The notes: generated by a model from the letters alone, not told the origin. Shown: positions 35,391 to 47,066, counted from the stretch's first letter. The stretch: 64,000 nucleotides of DNA from Neckera pumila (GCA_963969595.1 OZ018409.1:46389282-46453281); one strand, 5' to 3'. A program made the numbers and translations.

Positions 35391-38300
35391 ACCCGCTGTG
35401 ATTACCGATCTGACAGGCAAGGGATGACTTGACCCGCAGCGAGATGAGGTCATGATGAATTGGATCCCCACTTCCTATGCAAGGAGTGGTAATATATTGA
35501 AATTACTGCGAGGGGGGTAAGTTACCCTCAAATAAGTTAATAGGGTCGATTCATCAATTTTTCCACACCCCTTAACCCCTAAATGCCCAAGGCACCCAAT
35601 GTGGGTGTCCAAAATTTTAAAGAGCTTAATTAAAATCTAGCAACCCCGCTGCTCTAAATTATTACTTCGTATTTTTGGGATACTCATTTTGGAAGTCTAC
35701 TTTCAGCATCAACAAGCGCTGGGTACAAAAAGCATATTTTTAATTTTCTGACTTTGGATTTTGTGCAAGGGTGAACACTGCAAATAATGACTGAAAATTA
35801 AGTGTTTTTCACTTCAAATTATTTTTCCAACCGCTGGGTAGAAAATTAATGCATTTTTTTAATTTTCCAACTGGAGATTTTGTGCAAGGGTAAACATTGC
35901 GCATTTAGAATGAAAATTATGTGTTTTTCACTTCAAATTTTTTTTTCAATTAGTTCCCACCAACAATTCAACTGAAACAGTTAGAAAATCAAAATCAATA
36001 GTGCAAAAATGTTTAGTTAAAGACATTCAAAGACAAAAATTTAATCATTACAAGTGAGTTGCAAAAGAACTTAATTTCTGCACATTTAATGAAAAATAAG
36101 GTCTTGCAATGTATGGGGTCAAGTTTCTAAGAATTCATTGACACATTCTTATAGTTACAAGTCTAGTATTAGATCCTATGGTTAAATTGCCCAAAAAATA
36201 ATTTTTTAAGTTTTTCTTTCTTTGCTATAGACATGGCAGGTTTACCGGAATGGTTTTGACAGAAACCGCACTTGGTCTTCTGAAGGGTTTAGGTGAAGAA
36301 AATAAGTTTCCTAGCACCTTCAATGACTCACTACTGTTCTTCACTTTAAATGTTTTTAACTTCAAATTCTTGCACTTCAACTAACTTCTGCATTGACAAC
36401 TTTTCATATGCTTTGGAATTGAGTTCTGAATGTGGAACCAAAAATGTAGGGGAAAATCACATTGTTTCCATCTTCCAAAAAAGGATTTATTAAAGGTATG
36501 TCCAAGATTCAGCAAATTAAAAAATAAATCATTAAAAACTCTAAGATGGAATTGAATCAACGTAATTGCAATGGTGAAATTGTTTTACCAAGCAAAGTGG
36601 ACAAAATCATGAATTATTTGTTGAAAAACTGTAATATGGAATGCATTCAAAAATGAATTGTACAAGTTATTTTTTTCTAAAACATATTTAGATGGCCAAA
36701 AAAAAATCCCAGAACTTCCTCTATCATATTTAATGAAAATGAAATGCATCAACACTTTCTTGTACACAAAAACGTTATCTTCTAGAAGACTAATTGAAAA
36801 AATTTTAAATTCACTTTAAATGAATTTATTATATTGCCCGCCCAAACTAGATTTTGGCTTATTGTGCCATACCTTTTTTACAATTTATCCAAATATTAGT
36901 TTAGGGTTAAATTTATAGCACATTTGGCGAAGTTGAAAAAAAAAAGGGCATAGAGGGGTTAATCATTCATTTAGTAATTCCATCATTCCCTTAGAAATTC
37001 CATATTCAATTTTCATTTCCTCAATTATCAAGGATTTGGTTTCAGGTTTGGTTCAAAATATGGGGCACCACTAAACTAAAATATTGTCAAAATGACTTCA
37101 GTAATTTGAAAGTAAAATACATTATTACGGGACAAGTGGTAGACTCACTGGCCAATGGGAAGCAAATTAAAATCATTTAGGACCTTCAATTTTTTTCCCA
37201 TTATTGACGCAAAGCACCTTCAATTCTAGAAACTTAGCTACAAAGGCATAACTATACAATGGACTTCCTTCTACTTTGTGGTTTAGAGTGCACTTCACCA
37301 TAACTCTTTTTCTGTGGGATTGTAAATCAATTCAGAAGAACTTTATTTGTGTACTCAATTCTTTTGCATCATAGGCTATGAGCCTCCATGACATAGTATA
37401 TAGTAATAGAGCATCATATGCTATGATATGGGCCTCCAGTATTGATACACTAATATTTTCATAGGGCATCATATGCTATAATATGGGCATGTAAGAATGA
37501 CATAATCATATTATGTATGAAATTTTATGATTGTATTTTGAAATGGAAAATTGAAGATGTACAACATTGGCTACTTTTTGGCTATTAGTTCTTGATGTGA
37601 ATTGTACATCATATAATTATTTAAATGTAGGCCCAAAATGATGGAGATGGTCCTATTAACTTGAATTCATCATTGCTAAATACATTATTGAATTTCATGA
37701 ACATGAAGATTCCTGAATAATTACGTACAATGGAGTAAGATCTAATTATATTCAATCTAGCTACATATGAAACATAATGTTCACATTTAAATAAAATCAT
37801 TTAATCAATGTGAATGTCCTCGATTATATATGAAGGATATTCAACAAATATGAGAAAACTAATTTCATTTTTGAAAAGGTAGTACCAATGAATCTTCTGC
37901 ATTCTTGCATTCCTTCCAAAACAGATTGGAGAAGTACAATCCAATAATTTACTACATAAAAAAAAGTTACATAGGAGATCCAAACACTTATAAAAATTAA
38001 ATACTATAATAAATCATAGAAGTGCTCACATTATCTAATAATAGCCCTCCTCAATGTATACAACAACAAAATGATCTCAGGTTTAACAGAATCCTTACTT
38101 TGATCATTAAGGAGGTAGAAGAATGATTGAAATGCATCCTTGAACACTGGAAAACTATAACATGTTTTTTGAAGTTCATAAATTAAAGAAAGAAAATACT
38201 TAATAAAGAAAATATGTGCAGTCACCATCAGAAAACCTGAAATAAAAATCTTGGAAAGAAACGTGGCTCCTCAAGTGCTTTCGACTAAAAGCTATTTTTG

Positions 38301-38395
38301 ATACATTAAACCGAACAAAAGACCCGAGTATGTGTATAGTAGTTGCAAAAATGCTCAGCAACCTTAATCTTCAATTCCTGGAACCAGATTTTGGA

Positions 38396-38518
38396 AACCC
38401 TAAACCACCAAAACCCTAAACTCTAACCTTGATCCCTAACCCTAAACCCTGAACCCTAAATCCTAAACCTGATCCCTAATCCTAAACCCTAAATCCTAAG
38501 CACTGACCGTAAACCCTT
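38396..38518 (+). repeat. Telomere-like CCCTAAA tract, degenerate
   Basis: CCCTAAA, CCTAAAC and CCCTAAC words fill about 120 bp. Plant telomeres are TTTAGGG repeats, so this is an interstitial telomere-like tract. A shorter one in the same orientation lies at 40,281-40,322. Confidence 0.75.
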
Positions 38519-39179
38519 TATTGGGTTTGGATAATTAACAAAAATTTGGAGACCATTTTCTTAACCCCTAGTAAGCGCTTGAGTGACCATTTGATGGTCG
38601 CAGCCCAACTTAGCCCAAATTTCTGGGCAAAATTTTTTTTTTTTTCAAATTCTTTTTATTTTTTTCTTCAAAAAGATTGGGTTGTTTATCAATATTCATA
38701 CTCAAAACTCAGATTGCTACGGTCAAACAAAAATTAAAAGGGAAATAGCACAAAGTGTCTAGATTTGTCTAGTGCTGAAAAATGTACTATTTGGGGAAAG
38801 TATTGGTGTTCTCATTACTAGATCTCATGCATTTTTTCACAAATCAATAGAAACCACAATTTGACCAATCAAAAAAAAATTCAAATGCTAAAAACAAAAA
38901 TTGTATTTTTGATGAATTTTTGAAGTTATATCTTCAAAATTCATTTTAGATAAATCTAAAAATAATTTTATAAATTTGACCGTACGGATGCTTTCTAATT
39001 TTTGTGCTTTACATTATCTTCTTTAATGCAAACTTCAAAAAAGTTTTAGAACTTATATTTTATAACACATTTGTATTTTGTTCAAACCCCTTGGGCTTTT
39101 AGGGGTTAACAAAAGTTTAAAACTTATGAAGATGGAAAAGAATAATAAAATGGAATTACATGCCAGTCATCTCTATAAA

Positions 39180-39509
39180 CAAATATAAATATTTGTCTTT
39201 ATAGATATTGAAAAAGATAAAATTCTAATACTATGGTTTTAGATACTGTAAAATGTATGGACAAAGAAAAGATTTTCAACTTCCTTTTATTTTTTGTCCC
39301 ACCCACCCACCCACCCACCTACTAAGCCTATGCTAAGTATGTTAGAATATATATATATATATATATACATTTGTCTTCATAGGTATTATAAAAGATAAAT
39401 TATAATACCATGGTTTTAGGTACTGTAAAATGTATGGACAAACTAAGAAAAGATTTTCAACTTCCTTTTATTTTTTGTCCCACCTATTAAGCCTATGCTA
39501 AGTATGTTA

Positions 39510-39595
<86 letters not shown>

Positions 39596-40072
39596 CTTCA
39601 TAGGTATTATAAAAGATAAATTATAATACCATGGTTTTAGGTACTGTAAAATGTATGGACAAACTAAGAAAAGATTTTCAACTTCCTTTTATTTTTTGTC
39701 CCACCTACTAAGCCTATGCTAAGTATGTTAGAATATATATATATATATATATATTTGTCTTCATAGGTATTATAAAAGATAAATTATAATACCATGGTTT
39801 TAGGTACTGTAAAATATGTGGACAAAGAAAAGATTTTGAATTTCCTTTTATTTTTTGGCCCACCCACCCACCCACTAAGCCTATGCTAAGTATGTTAGAA
39901 TATATATATATATATATATATATCTTTGTCTTTATACATATTGAAAAAGATAAATTATAATACAAGTATGGTTTTAGGTACTGTAAAATGTATGGACAAA
40001 AAAAAGATGTTTAACTTCCTTATATTTTTTGTACCACCCACCCACCCACTAAGCCGATACTAAGTATGTTAG
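39180..40072. repeat. Satellite of about 150-230 bp units with (TA)n and (CCCA)n
   Basis: Five units share TTTGTCTT(C/T)ATAGGTATT, AATACCATGGTTTTAGG, ACTTCCTTTTATTTTTTG, CCACCCACCCAC and CCTATGCTAAGTATGTTAG. Length differences are mostly due to the TA run, which reaches about 80 bp near 39,511-39,590. Confidence 0.85.
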
Positions 40073-40280
40073 AAGGAGATACTGAAGATTTTAGTTTAAT
40101 AGAAATCACACCAAGCCATGTAGCAACCAAAAATTAGTGAAGTTCACATTATTAAGTGAAACAAACCCACTGACCCTAAACTGGAGTATGTTTACAGTTG
40201 TTCCGAATATGTTAGAAAACCTTAATCTTGAACTCAATGAACGTGAATGTAGAAACCCGAGCCTTAAATTAGAAGTCTTG

Positions 40281-40322
40281 AAACCCTAAACCCTAATCCT
40301 AAGGCCTAAACCCTAAACCCTA
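40281..40322 (+). repeat. Second telomere-like CCCTAAA tract
   Basis: A short run of CCCTAAA/CCTAAAC words. The 100 bp before it (GAGTATGTTTACAGTTG, AACCTTAATCTT) is a diverged copy of the sequence before the tract at 38,396. Confidence 0.7.
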
Positions 40323-40840
40323 GTATTGAATGCGGGCAAGGCACATGGCATGGAATAATTAAGTGTATGGTAACTCTATGTTGTCCTATGAATGTCTATG
40401 AAGACTGGTGGATGTGCTTTGTGAAGTCATTAATCTGTTTGTTTAGTATAATTGAACAGGTTGAGTAAGTTAGTCTGCTCTTGTAGCGACCACGTAAGAG
40501 CTTTTTGTCTATAATGATGTCGAGGAAGGGTAATTCCTTGAAACAATTTTCAGTTAAATTTTTTACTTTCCAAATCGGATTGCCATGACTGTAAGCCAAG
40601 TTCGTTAATATGTCTTTGACCTTGCTGGAATTCGTTACGAATATTTGAAGTTGAAATGCATTGAACACTGAATCCAACGACCTCCACAAATGTAAATGAC
40701 AGATGTATTGCTGGAATGAAAATGTCAAGGTGCGGCATCTTCAAAGTTAGAAAGGCAGTCGGTTTTTTCAAGACAGCACCAGAAATATCACTTCAGCCTA
40801 CCAGCCTGAATATTATTTCCTTTGCATGAAAAATCCCATT

Positions 40841-41970
40841 GAATTGTGTCAAATGAATGGAAAAAAAGGAGTAGTCCGCATGCAATTACAGACGCAAGAA
40901 TGCCAGTCAGAGTGGTAAATGTTGAGTCCGGTTCCCGAGAAATGCCAAGCTTGGAGCTTCAACGGGTCCTTGACAGCCGCAGTGAATGCTGCAGGGTTCT
41001 GGAATCCCAATTAGATTCAAATTCAAATGCTGCATGTTTCCCCTCGAAAATCTCCTGAGACCCGAATTACGTGCACATTAACTCAGGTGCGACAGTTCTG
41101 CATTGAAGGAATCGAGATGAACAAGAATATAGTCAACATTCCGCAAACACGACCGCATCTTAAGATTCTACCTGGACACATTGGTGCACGGCTTTGAAGA
41201 GTGCACGTGTTAATGAACATGCAAGTGGACCCTATCCAAGTGAAAGCAAGAAACAGGACCTCCAACAATATCGTGAATCTCCAATCGACTTTCCTTGTTT
41301 TTACCAGGCGCATGTGAACGAGCAGTGGCAGTCGAGGAGTCTGGACACCTATCTTTCATTAATTGGCAGCGCTCGTAGATTGTATGGAGCTTGTGGATCT
41401 ATTGTAGTCTTGCATTTCCTCTCTAGATATGAATTCTTCAAATCTTGTTACTCGCGATTTCGACTTTCACGAGCAGTTCAGTGTTTTCAGGGCAATATAG
41501 AAGTTGTGAAGGAATAATGATTGGGCAAGTGATACCAGCAGTGACGAATGGCCGGAAGGTCACCTTCTACAATGATTTGACTGTCCACACATCAGGTCCT
41601 TTGAGTTTGATACTTAAGCATTAGTTGCGTATCACATAAGTGCTAATTGGTGAAAGAGGATAAGTGCCTGCAATGCCAAAGTAGTGCAGAATGTGCGCAG
41701 AACCGTTTGTTGGGCACAGTGCTGTAAGCGGCATTGTGCATACCGCTAGCAATGGCAGTTTATAATGTCGTTTTCTTCAGTGGAGGACGGTCATGGTCAC
41801 TCTGTCAGTGGCGAAAGCAACAAAGTCGTAAGCCGTAATAGTGTAGTCGTCTGCCTTTTGTACCGTATACGACCGTAGACTACAAGTACAGACTATAATA
41901 CGTAGTGAATGCTGTATACCGGAGCCGTGCAGCTACGACAATTGATAATCTCCTGTCTGTCGTTCAAAAC
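40841..41970. other. Upstream region of gene C, weak ORFs only
   Basis: GC content rises again here. Frames at 40,846-41,058 and 41,194-41,517 (plus) are protein-like in composition but match nothing I know. No palindromes occur until 41,971. Confidence 0.3.
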
Positions 41971-42141
41971 ATCAGGAAATATCCCGTTGTCAAGAACTTA
42001 CTGATAGAAGTCATCCGTTGATCTCAGCAGGAGATATCCCGTTGTTTCCAGCAGGAATTATCCCGTTCCTCCCAGCGGGAGATATCCCGCTGTTCCCAAA
42101 GGGAGGTATCCCATTGTTCTCAACGGGAGATATCCCGCTGT
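41971..42141. repeat. Palindrome array, 24-bp period
   Basis: One copy lies at 41,971. Then five copies start at about 42,027, 42,050, 42,074, 42,098 and 42,121, a regular period near 24 bp. The cores are GGGAGATATCCCGCTG-like, separated by only a few bases (TTCCC or TTTCCA). The array sits about 400 bp upstream of gene C. Confidence 0.85.
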
Positions 42142-42537
42142 TTCCATGAAAACATCTCAGTCGGTCAACAGTGGATACTGTACATGGTAATATGTATAGT
42201 TGCATCAAACCGATAGATAAAATTGTTCCATGATGTGACCTTCCGATCTCGTCGATTGTTGGATTCTCAAGTTCCATATTCCGAAAGACAATATTCCATT
42301 TGTATTCTAATTCATTCTTCTTTTTGTAACGTAGTAGTGCAACCCCACTCCACCTCGGCCAAAGGCGCAAACTTCACATATGGCTAGGTCAAAGGATAAA
42401 TCAACGTATCTCCTTTCCCTATCGAAGTCCAGTCATAATTACAATGTGGACTGATATTCTGGAATTTCCGTCTCCAGGTTCACTCTTCATTATGTTTTTG
42501 CCACTATAAGGTTCCTAGATTCAGTGCGTCAGAGACA

Positions 42538-45500
42538 ATGGATTCGTACTCTGATTCATTTCATGATGCCATCACTCCATATTTTGGTGAATCAGCTGAG
42601 GACGCTGGTTCTCAAGAATCTACTGCACAGACTGATCCGCTAAGCGATGGTGACGTAGTGAGGCTTTCCCTACCGGATTTTAGAGAAGTTGGAGTGGGTT
42701 CTGTTGTGGAGGCCCGTCCTCACGGCGAGTGGCTGGGTGTGCCGATCCCGGTCGAGCCGTAGGTATTCGTTCTCGTAAGGCCTTCATTGGTCGTCCCAGA
42801 ATCTCAACATATCAGGGTCTCTCCCTGCCAGAGAGGTCTGCTTACACTGGGGGAAGTTCAAAACAGAACCATGTTGTGGAGGGCAGCCGACGTGGTGAAG
42901 GTCACTACGGATCCGCATGTGGATGAAAGCCCATTCATTCGTCAGGAAGATTGGATTAGCCTAGAGGTGCATCAACTAGATTCCTTTGGTGTTCTTCAAT
43001 TGTGAGGTCAAATTACTTGTTGGATGATTATTTCTAGAGTTCTACCCTGGGTGAAGGCTACGTAGGTGTGACAGTCCTTGACGTCTTTGTGGGTAACCCA
43101 GACACAATTATGATCCATGCTCGGTGGCCCCTTTCTAATTGTTGGTTCCCTAGTGGTCGGTGCTTAAAGGATATAGTCAACCACTTCTTCACCTTCCCTG
43201 ATGTACCAGATCCCCTAGCCTATTTGGGTGGAAGACAGAAGGCACCCTATCGTTTCATAGTTTGTCAACCCTCCCTCAGTGAAAAGGAGACACAGTTCAC
43301 ACGGAAGACGATGGACTTCGAAATTCAAAAGATAAGCCTGCAAAACTACTACAATAGTCATTGCTGCCAAGTATTTCCGTGTGAGAAATCGTTGAAGGTC
43401 AGGCAGAGATACTTCTCAAAACCATTTGAAGAGCGTCGAGAGTATGGAATTGCAGTTGGTGGACAATTGCATACTGTGGAGTGGACACGGAAGCGGAAGT
43501 ACATTACATTGGAAGAAGTGGAAGTCTGTGCCACAGCGTGGTACATTATTCACGGAATACCAAAGTCGACCTATCACAATTACATTGACAAGTACAAGAA
43601 AGGCATTCTTTCATCTACACACGGGAACAAAGGGGTTAAGCGGCCTCGACTTCGAACGGTGCAAGTCACTGGTACAATGAAAGCAATCATCGACAACACT
43701 GCTGACCAAATGCCGCACCAAATGCGATGCATTGGAAATGGAAGAGTGGACACGCTTAAGTTCTTGCCTGCTGGGAACAACTGGAAGCGCATACATGCTG
43801 ATGCCAATGAGGTAGTTCTATGAACTGTCCTTCTGTTGTTTTTTATTATTGATAGATTTGTCGGACTGCTACGTGAATGGGATATATCCCGTTGAACTTT
43901 TGTATAGGGCCTTCACTAAGTTTTTTCCCTCTGCTAGACATCTCCATGACACAGTACTCCATGGGTACTTCATTTGGATGGTTCTCTCATTTGAATACCT
44001 CTTCATACATTTCGCTGTAGGATTTGAATGCAGTCATTTTTTCAGCGGGATATATCCCGTTGTTGATCCCTGTAATTGATTGTCCTCATTACTGTTGTTC
44101 TTTTTGCTCCTGTTTGTTTATCAGTTCTCATAGTGTTACTGCCTCCGCGGCTTGTGCTTCTGTTTTTCGAAAATCGCAGTTGAATGTGGAGTATGGCCTT
44201 CCTCTAGTGAGCCAAGCAACGATTAGTAGAATAAAGAAAGAGCACTTCAACAACGTCTCGATTAAGCCTGTTGGTAGCTCTTTTGCGAAGTGTACGAAAT
44301 GCGATGAACTGCAGCAGTTCATTATGAAATCACCAAAAGGGAGTTCGAACTTCGTGGAATTCATGAAGCAACGAATTGAACACCTTAATCATCAAGCATC
44401 CTGTTGTCGTCTGTATGCTTCGTGGCATGAGGAATCCAGGAGGAACCCTCAAGAGCTACTGTGCATTATTCATGACAAGATGGACACAAGGAAGACGGCT
44501 CTTCCAAGAATGCACGTGACGACGAAGGCTACACAAGGTTTGGATCAGCTTTCCATGAATATAACTGGAATAGTGGCTCATGGTCATGCCGATGGTGCGT
44601 ATGCGCATTATGCACCAGCCTGCTGGCCAGGCGACTCAAACTTCACCGCTGGCTAGACTATTTAGGCGACTTGAAGGTCCACCAATTTGGGAGACGGGCG
44701 ACCTCTTTCCCTATCCGCCTGCAAATGCAATGTTCGATGCGCTACTCAAAGGGAAATCTCGGTGTATGGACGCCTTGAAATTGATTCCACAGGAAGTTTG
44801 GCGTGGATCTAGTCCCTTTTCTAACAAGCTCTATCTTCAGCTTGACAACCTCCGCCAAGGATAACAAGAACCAGTACCTCATGGCGTTCTTGTCTTTGCT
44901 TACTGCGCGAGGAGTCTTCAAGGAAATTCAGGTCGGTTTCCTTCTAGTCGAACATACTCATGAAGATATTGATGCATATTTTAGCCACCTCTCAAAGGCT
45001 TTAAAGAGCAAGAATACATTTGTTGTCGCAAACCTCATGAAGTTGTTCATGGAGTCCCAGGAATTGTCAGTCATGCTCGAATTCATCCAAGAGGTGGCGG
45101 ATTTCAAGTCCTTCGTCAAGGGATACCTGTGCAGTGGCACGGCTAAACTAATTGGTTTGGGGAAGATGCACCTTTTTCAGTTCTACGTGGATAGTGATGG
45201 AATCCCCGTCAGAAAGTACAAAAAGTCTGCAGTAGATTCATAGTGGCTACCATCAAATACACCTTCTCAATGCCTGTGGAAAAAAGACCGCATGGGTCAT
45301 GCGACACTCCCTTGAGGTTGCCCTAAGCTTGTTCCTTTCAAGCCTATGTGGGGTAGCGAAGTTGCGGAAGCCACAGGAAATCAAAAGAAGGCAGTGGAGG
45401 CAGCAAAGAAAGCGACCTTAAGCAAGGGTTTGATTCTGTTAGGAATCGAGAAGTACATTGAGTATTGGCGAAACGTAATGTCCAAATGCGAGGGGTTTGC

Positions 45501-46065
45501 GGCCACCTTTGCGCCGTACGTTGATTACTGGAAACGTGTGTTGCGGGAGCTCAAGGAGTCCCTTCCCAACTGCCCTTCGGAATTGGTGGAAGGCTTTTGG
45601 CCAAAGTACGATTGGAGATTGCAGGAATCCCCTTGCCAGCGGCCGACCATCAACCCTGTCGACATGGTTCCAGAAGAAGAGGAATTTGAACCTTATTGCG
45701 GACCCGCAAATGAAGTGCCAAGGGAAAGCTTTAATCCTTGGGTTGATATTTGACCAGGTTCATGGGTTCTGCTTAGACCTGAAGACCCCTCAGTATGTGC
45801 TGTCTGGCAATGAAGAGCACTGTCCGATGTCTGCAAAGAAGAAGGGCATGAGAATAATGGGAAGTTCATGCTCCAGTATTAGCGACCAGATAATTCTGAA
45901 AGTAACTTGGAATTGATGTACCAGAATTGTTGGTACGGAAAATGGGTTGTGGAGAACAGGCCTCCCACTTGGGTGGATGCATCTTGTGCATTGTACGCCA
46001 ATTGGTCCAAGAAAGTGAACCCAAAATCACGTACAATTCCTAAGAAAAGCAGAGGGGCTGCCTAG
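42538..46065 (+). pseudogene. Gene C: DUF7869-like, candidate DDE transposase, broken
   Basis: The frame starts at MDSYSDSFHDAITPYFG. A first exon (to about 43,000) contains TAG 42,760. Then come 43,038-43,811, an intron with two palindromes (43,812-44,179), and a long exon to TAG 46,063-46,065. DUF7869-type landmarks follow the usual order: a GIPKSTYHN region, HGNKG, a CTKCDELQ Cys pair, IIHDKMD, HGHADGAYAHY, LQLDNLRQ, NKNQYLMAFL and VEHTHEDIDAYF. The Asp residues in these motifs suggest an RNase-H/DDE fold. Frame changes lie near 44,647 and at 44,861. Nonsense codons are TAG 45,241, TGA 45,313, TGA 45,751, TGA 45,811 and TAG 45,880. A transposase role is inferred from the fold-like motifs and the setting. 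Confidence 0.7.
43876..44062. repeat. Two palindromes in a gene C intron
   Basis: Copies at 43,876-43,893 (ATGGGATATATCCCGTTG) and 44,043-44,062 (AGCGGGATATATCCCGTTG) lie inside the apparent 368-nt intron. Confidence 0.8.
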
Positions 46066-46131
46066 GCGAATTTGAATAGGGCAAACGAGGTGGACCCCTG
46101 ATCGACTAACGTCTTGTGGTCCACCACGACT

Positions 46132-46202
46132 ACCGGGAGATTTCCCAATGCTTTTCTTTGTTCACTGTGACCATGGCAGGGCTATCGGGATATCTCCCGA
46201 TG
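46132..46202. repeat. Two palindromes just after gene C
   Basis: Copies are at about 46,132-46,150 and 46,183-46,201 (ATCGGGATATCTCCCGATG), about 70-140 bp after the last gene C codon. Confidence 0.8.
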
Positions 46203-46609
46203 GTTTATTTTGTTCGGCTTCATAATGGCACAGTTCATTTCTTTGGTAAATGGTTCTCTATGTCTTTTACGGAAGTTACTAGTGCTGGCAATGGAAGCTG
46301 ATGTGAGTAGAATGGGTTTATTTTATTAAAAAATATCAGAATGTACGGTTCTTGTTATAATTCCTCGAGGGCACCTTCCAAATCCCATGTCGTAGTCATA
46401 GCAAATGTCCACGCTCTTTTCTTTTGCTATTCTTTCTTTTCTTGTACTTGATCTCCTGTGGGATTACTACAATGTTGCAAGACTTTTTTTTCATTGCCAC
46501 TTACTATTGTCAATATTCATCTTCACTTGCCACCTTTGGAACCTGCATTCAAACTTGGAGCATCATTCAAAGTTCATATTGTCCGTGACATACAAGTTTG
46601 AGTGCAATT

Positions 46610-47030
46610 GACCTCTTGGGGGTTTCACAGCACACTTAGGTGCTTGAACTTCAAGGTATCTGGATATCTTCCGAAGTTATGCCTACCATTATGCATCACA
46701 GGCTATATACTGATCTGTATTTACATTTTATGTATATCCTGAGATGCATGTTCATGGGCTCTCATTGACCTCTTGGGGCATGTGAACACCCTCAACAAAA
46801 TGAACTTCAATGTATCTGAATATCTCCCGATGTTTTGACAAACACCAAGCAGCCATTCGAAGGCTATGTACTTCACATTTGCAGTTCATCTATATCCTGA
46901 AATCCATATTGCTGTGCGTAAATGGACCACCCGGGAGCCTTCCAACGCCTTCACAAAAATAAACATAATTGTGTATAGAAATCTCTCGGTGTATTCCCTA
47001 ACACCATGCATTGGGAGATTTTAAATTCTA
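46610..47030. repeat. Subterminal tandem repeat, about 160-bp unit
   Basis: Two to three diverged units share CCTCTTGGGG, GAACTTCAA(G/T)GTATCTG and TATATCCTGA(G/A)AT. Each holds a degenerate palindrome: about 46,658, 46,812 and 46,977. It lies directly inside the right terminal inverted repeat, a common place for transposase-binding repeats. Confidence 0.6.
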
Positions 47031-47040
47031 GACTTTGAAT

Positions 47041-47066
47041 AGTCCAAAAGTAGTTAAATATGGCAT
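47041..47066 (-). repeat. Right 26-bp terminal inverted repeat
   Basis: Exact reverse complement of 19,527-19,552, followed by AAAA, which also precedes the left copy. Confidence 0.85.

Larger units (their letters stand above)
35400..40840. other. AT-rich block without palindromes, probable insertion
   Basis: The sequence is strongly AT-rich, has no credible gene, and lacks the palindrome seen on both sides. It contains the telomere-like tracts and (TA)n satellite listed separately. It separates the two divergent halves (B minus, C plus) of the large element. It could be an insertion, or native DNA if the two halves are separate elements. Confidence 0.45.
19527..47066. mobile_element. Candidate 27.5-kb TIR element with cargo genes
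   Basis: A perfect 26-bp inverted repeat marks the two ends: 19,527-19,552, starting ATGCCATATTTAACTAC, and 47,041-47,066, the exact reverse complement. AAAA flanks both ends, a possible but weak target duplication. A palindromic 20-nt motif occurs about 30 times inside and nowhere I can find outside. The segment carries pseudogenes A and B (minus) and C (plus). C resembles the DUF7869 family, which has DDE/RNase-H-like features, and so is a candidate transposase. Two blocks without the palindrome, 23.5-29.6 kb and about 35.4-41 kb, look like later insertions. What is seen: the repeats, motif and genes. What is inferred: that they formed one mobile unit. Confidence 0.65.

Noticed and set aside
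41971..42141. Regular palindromes as a CRISPR array
   Set aside because: Repeats are 18-20 nt with spacers of only 4-6 nt, in a eukaryotic setting with introns. There is no leader and no Cas gene.
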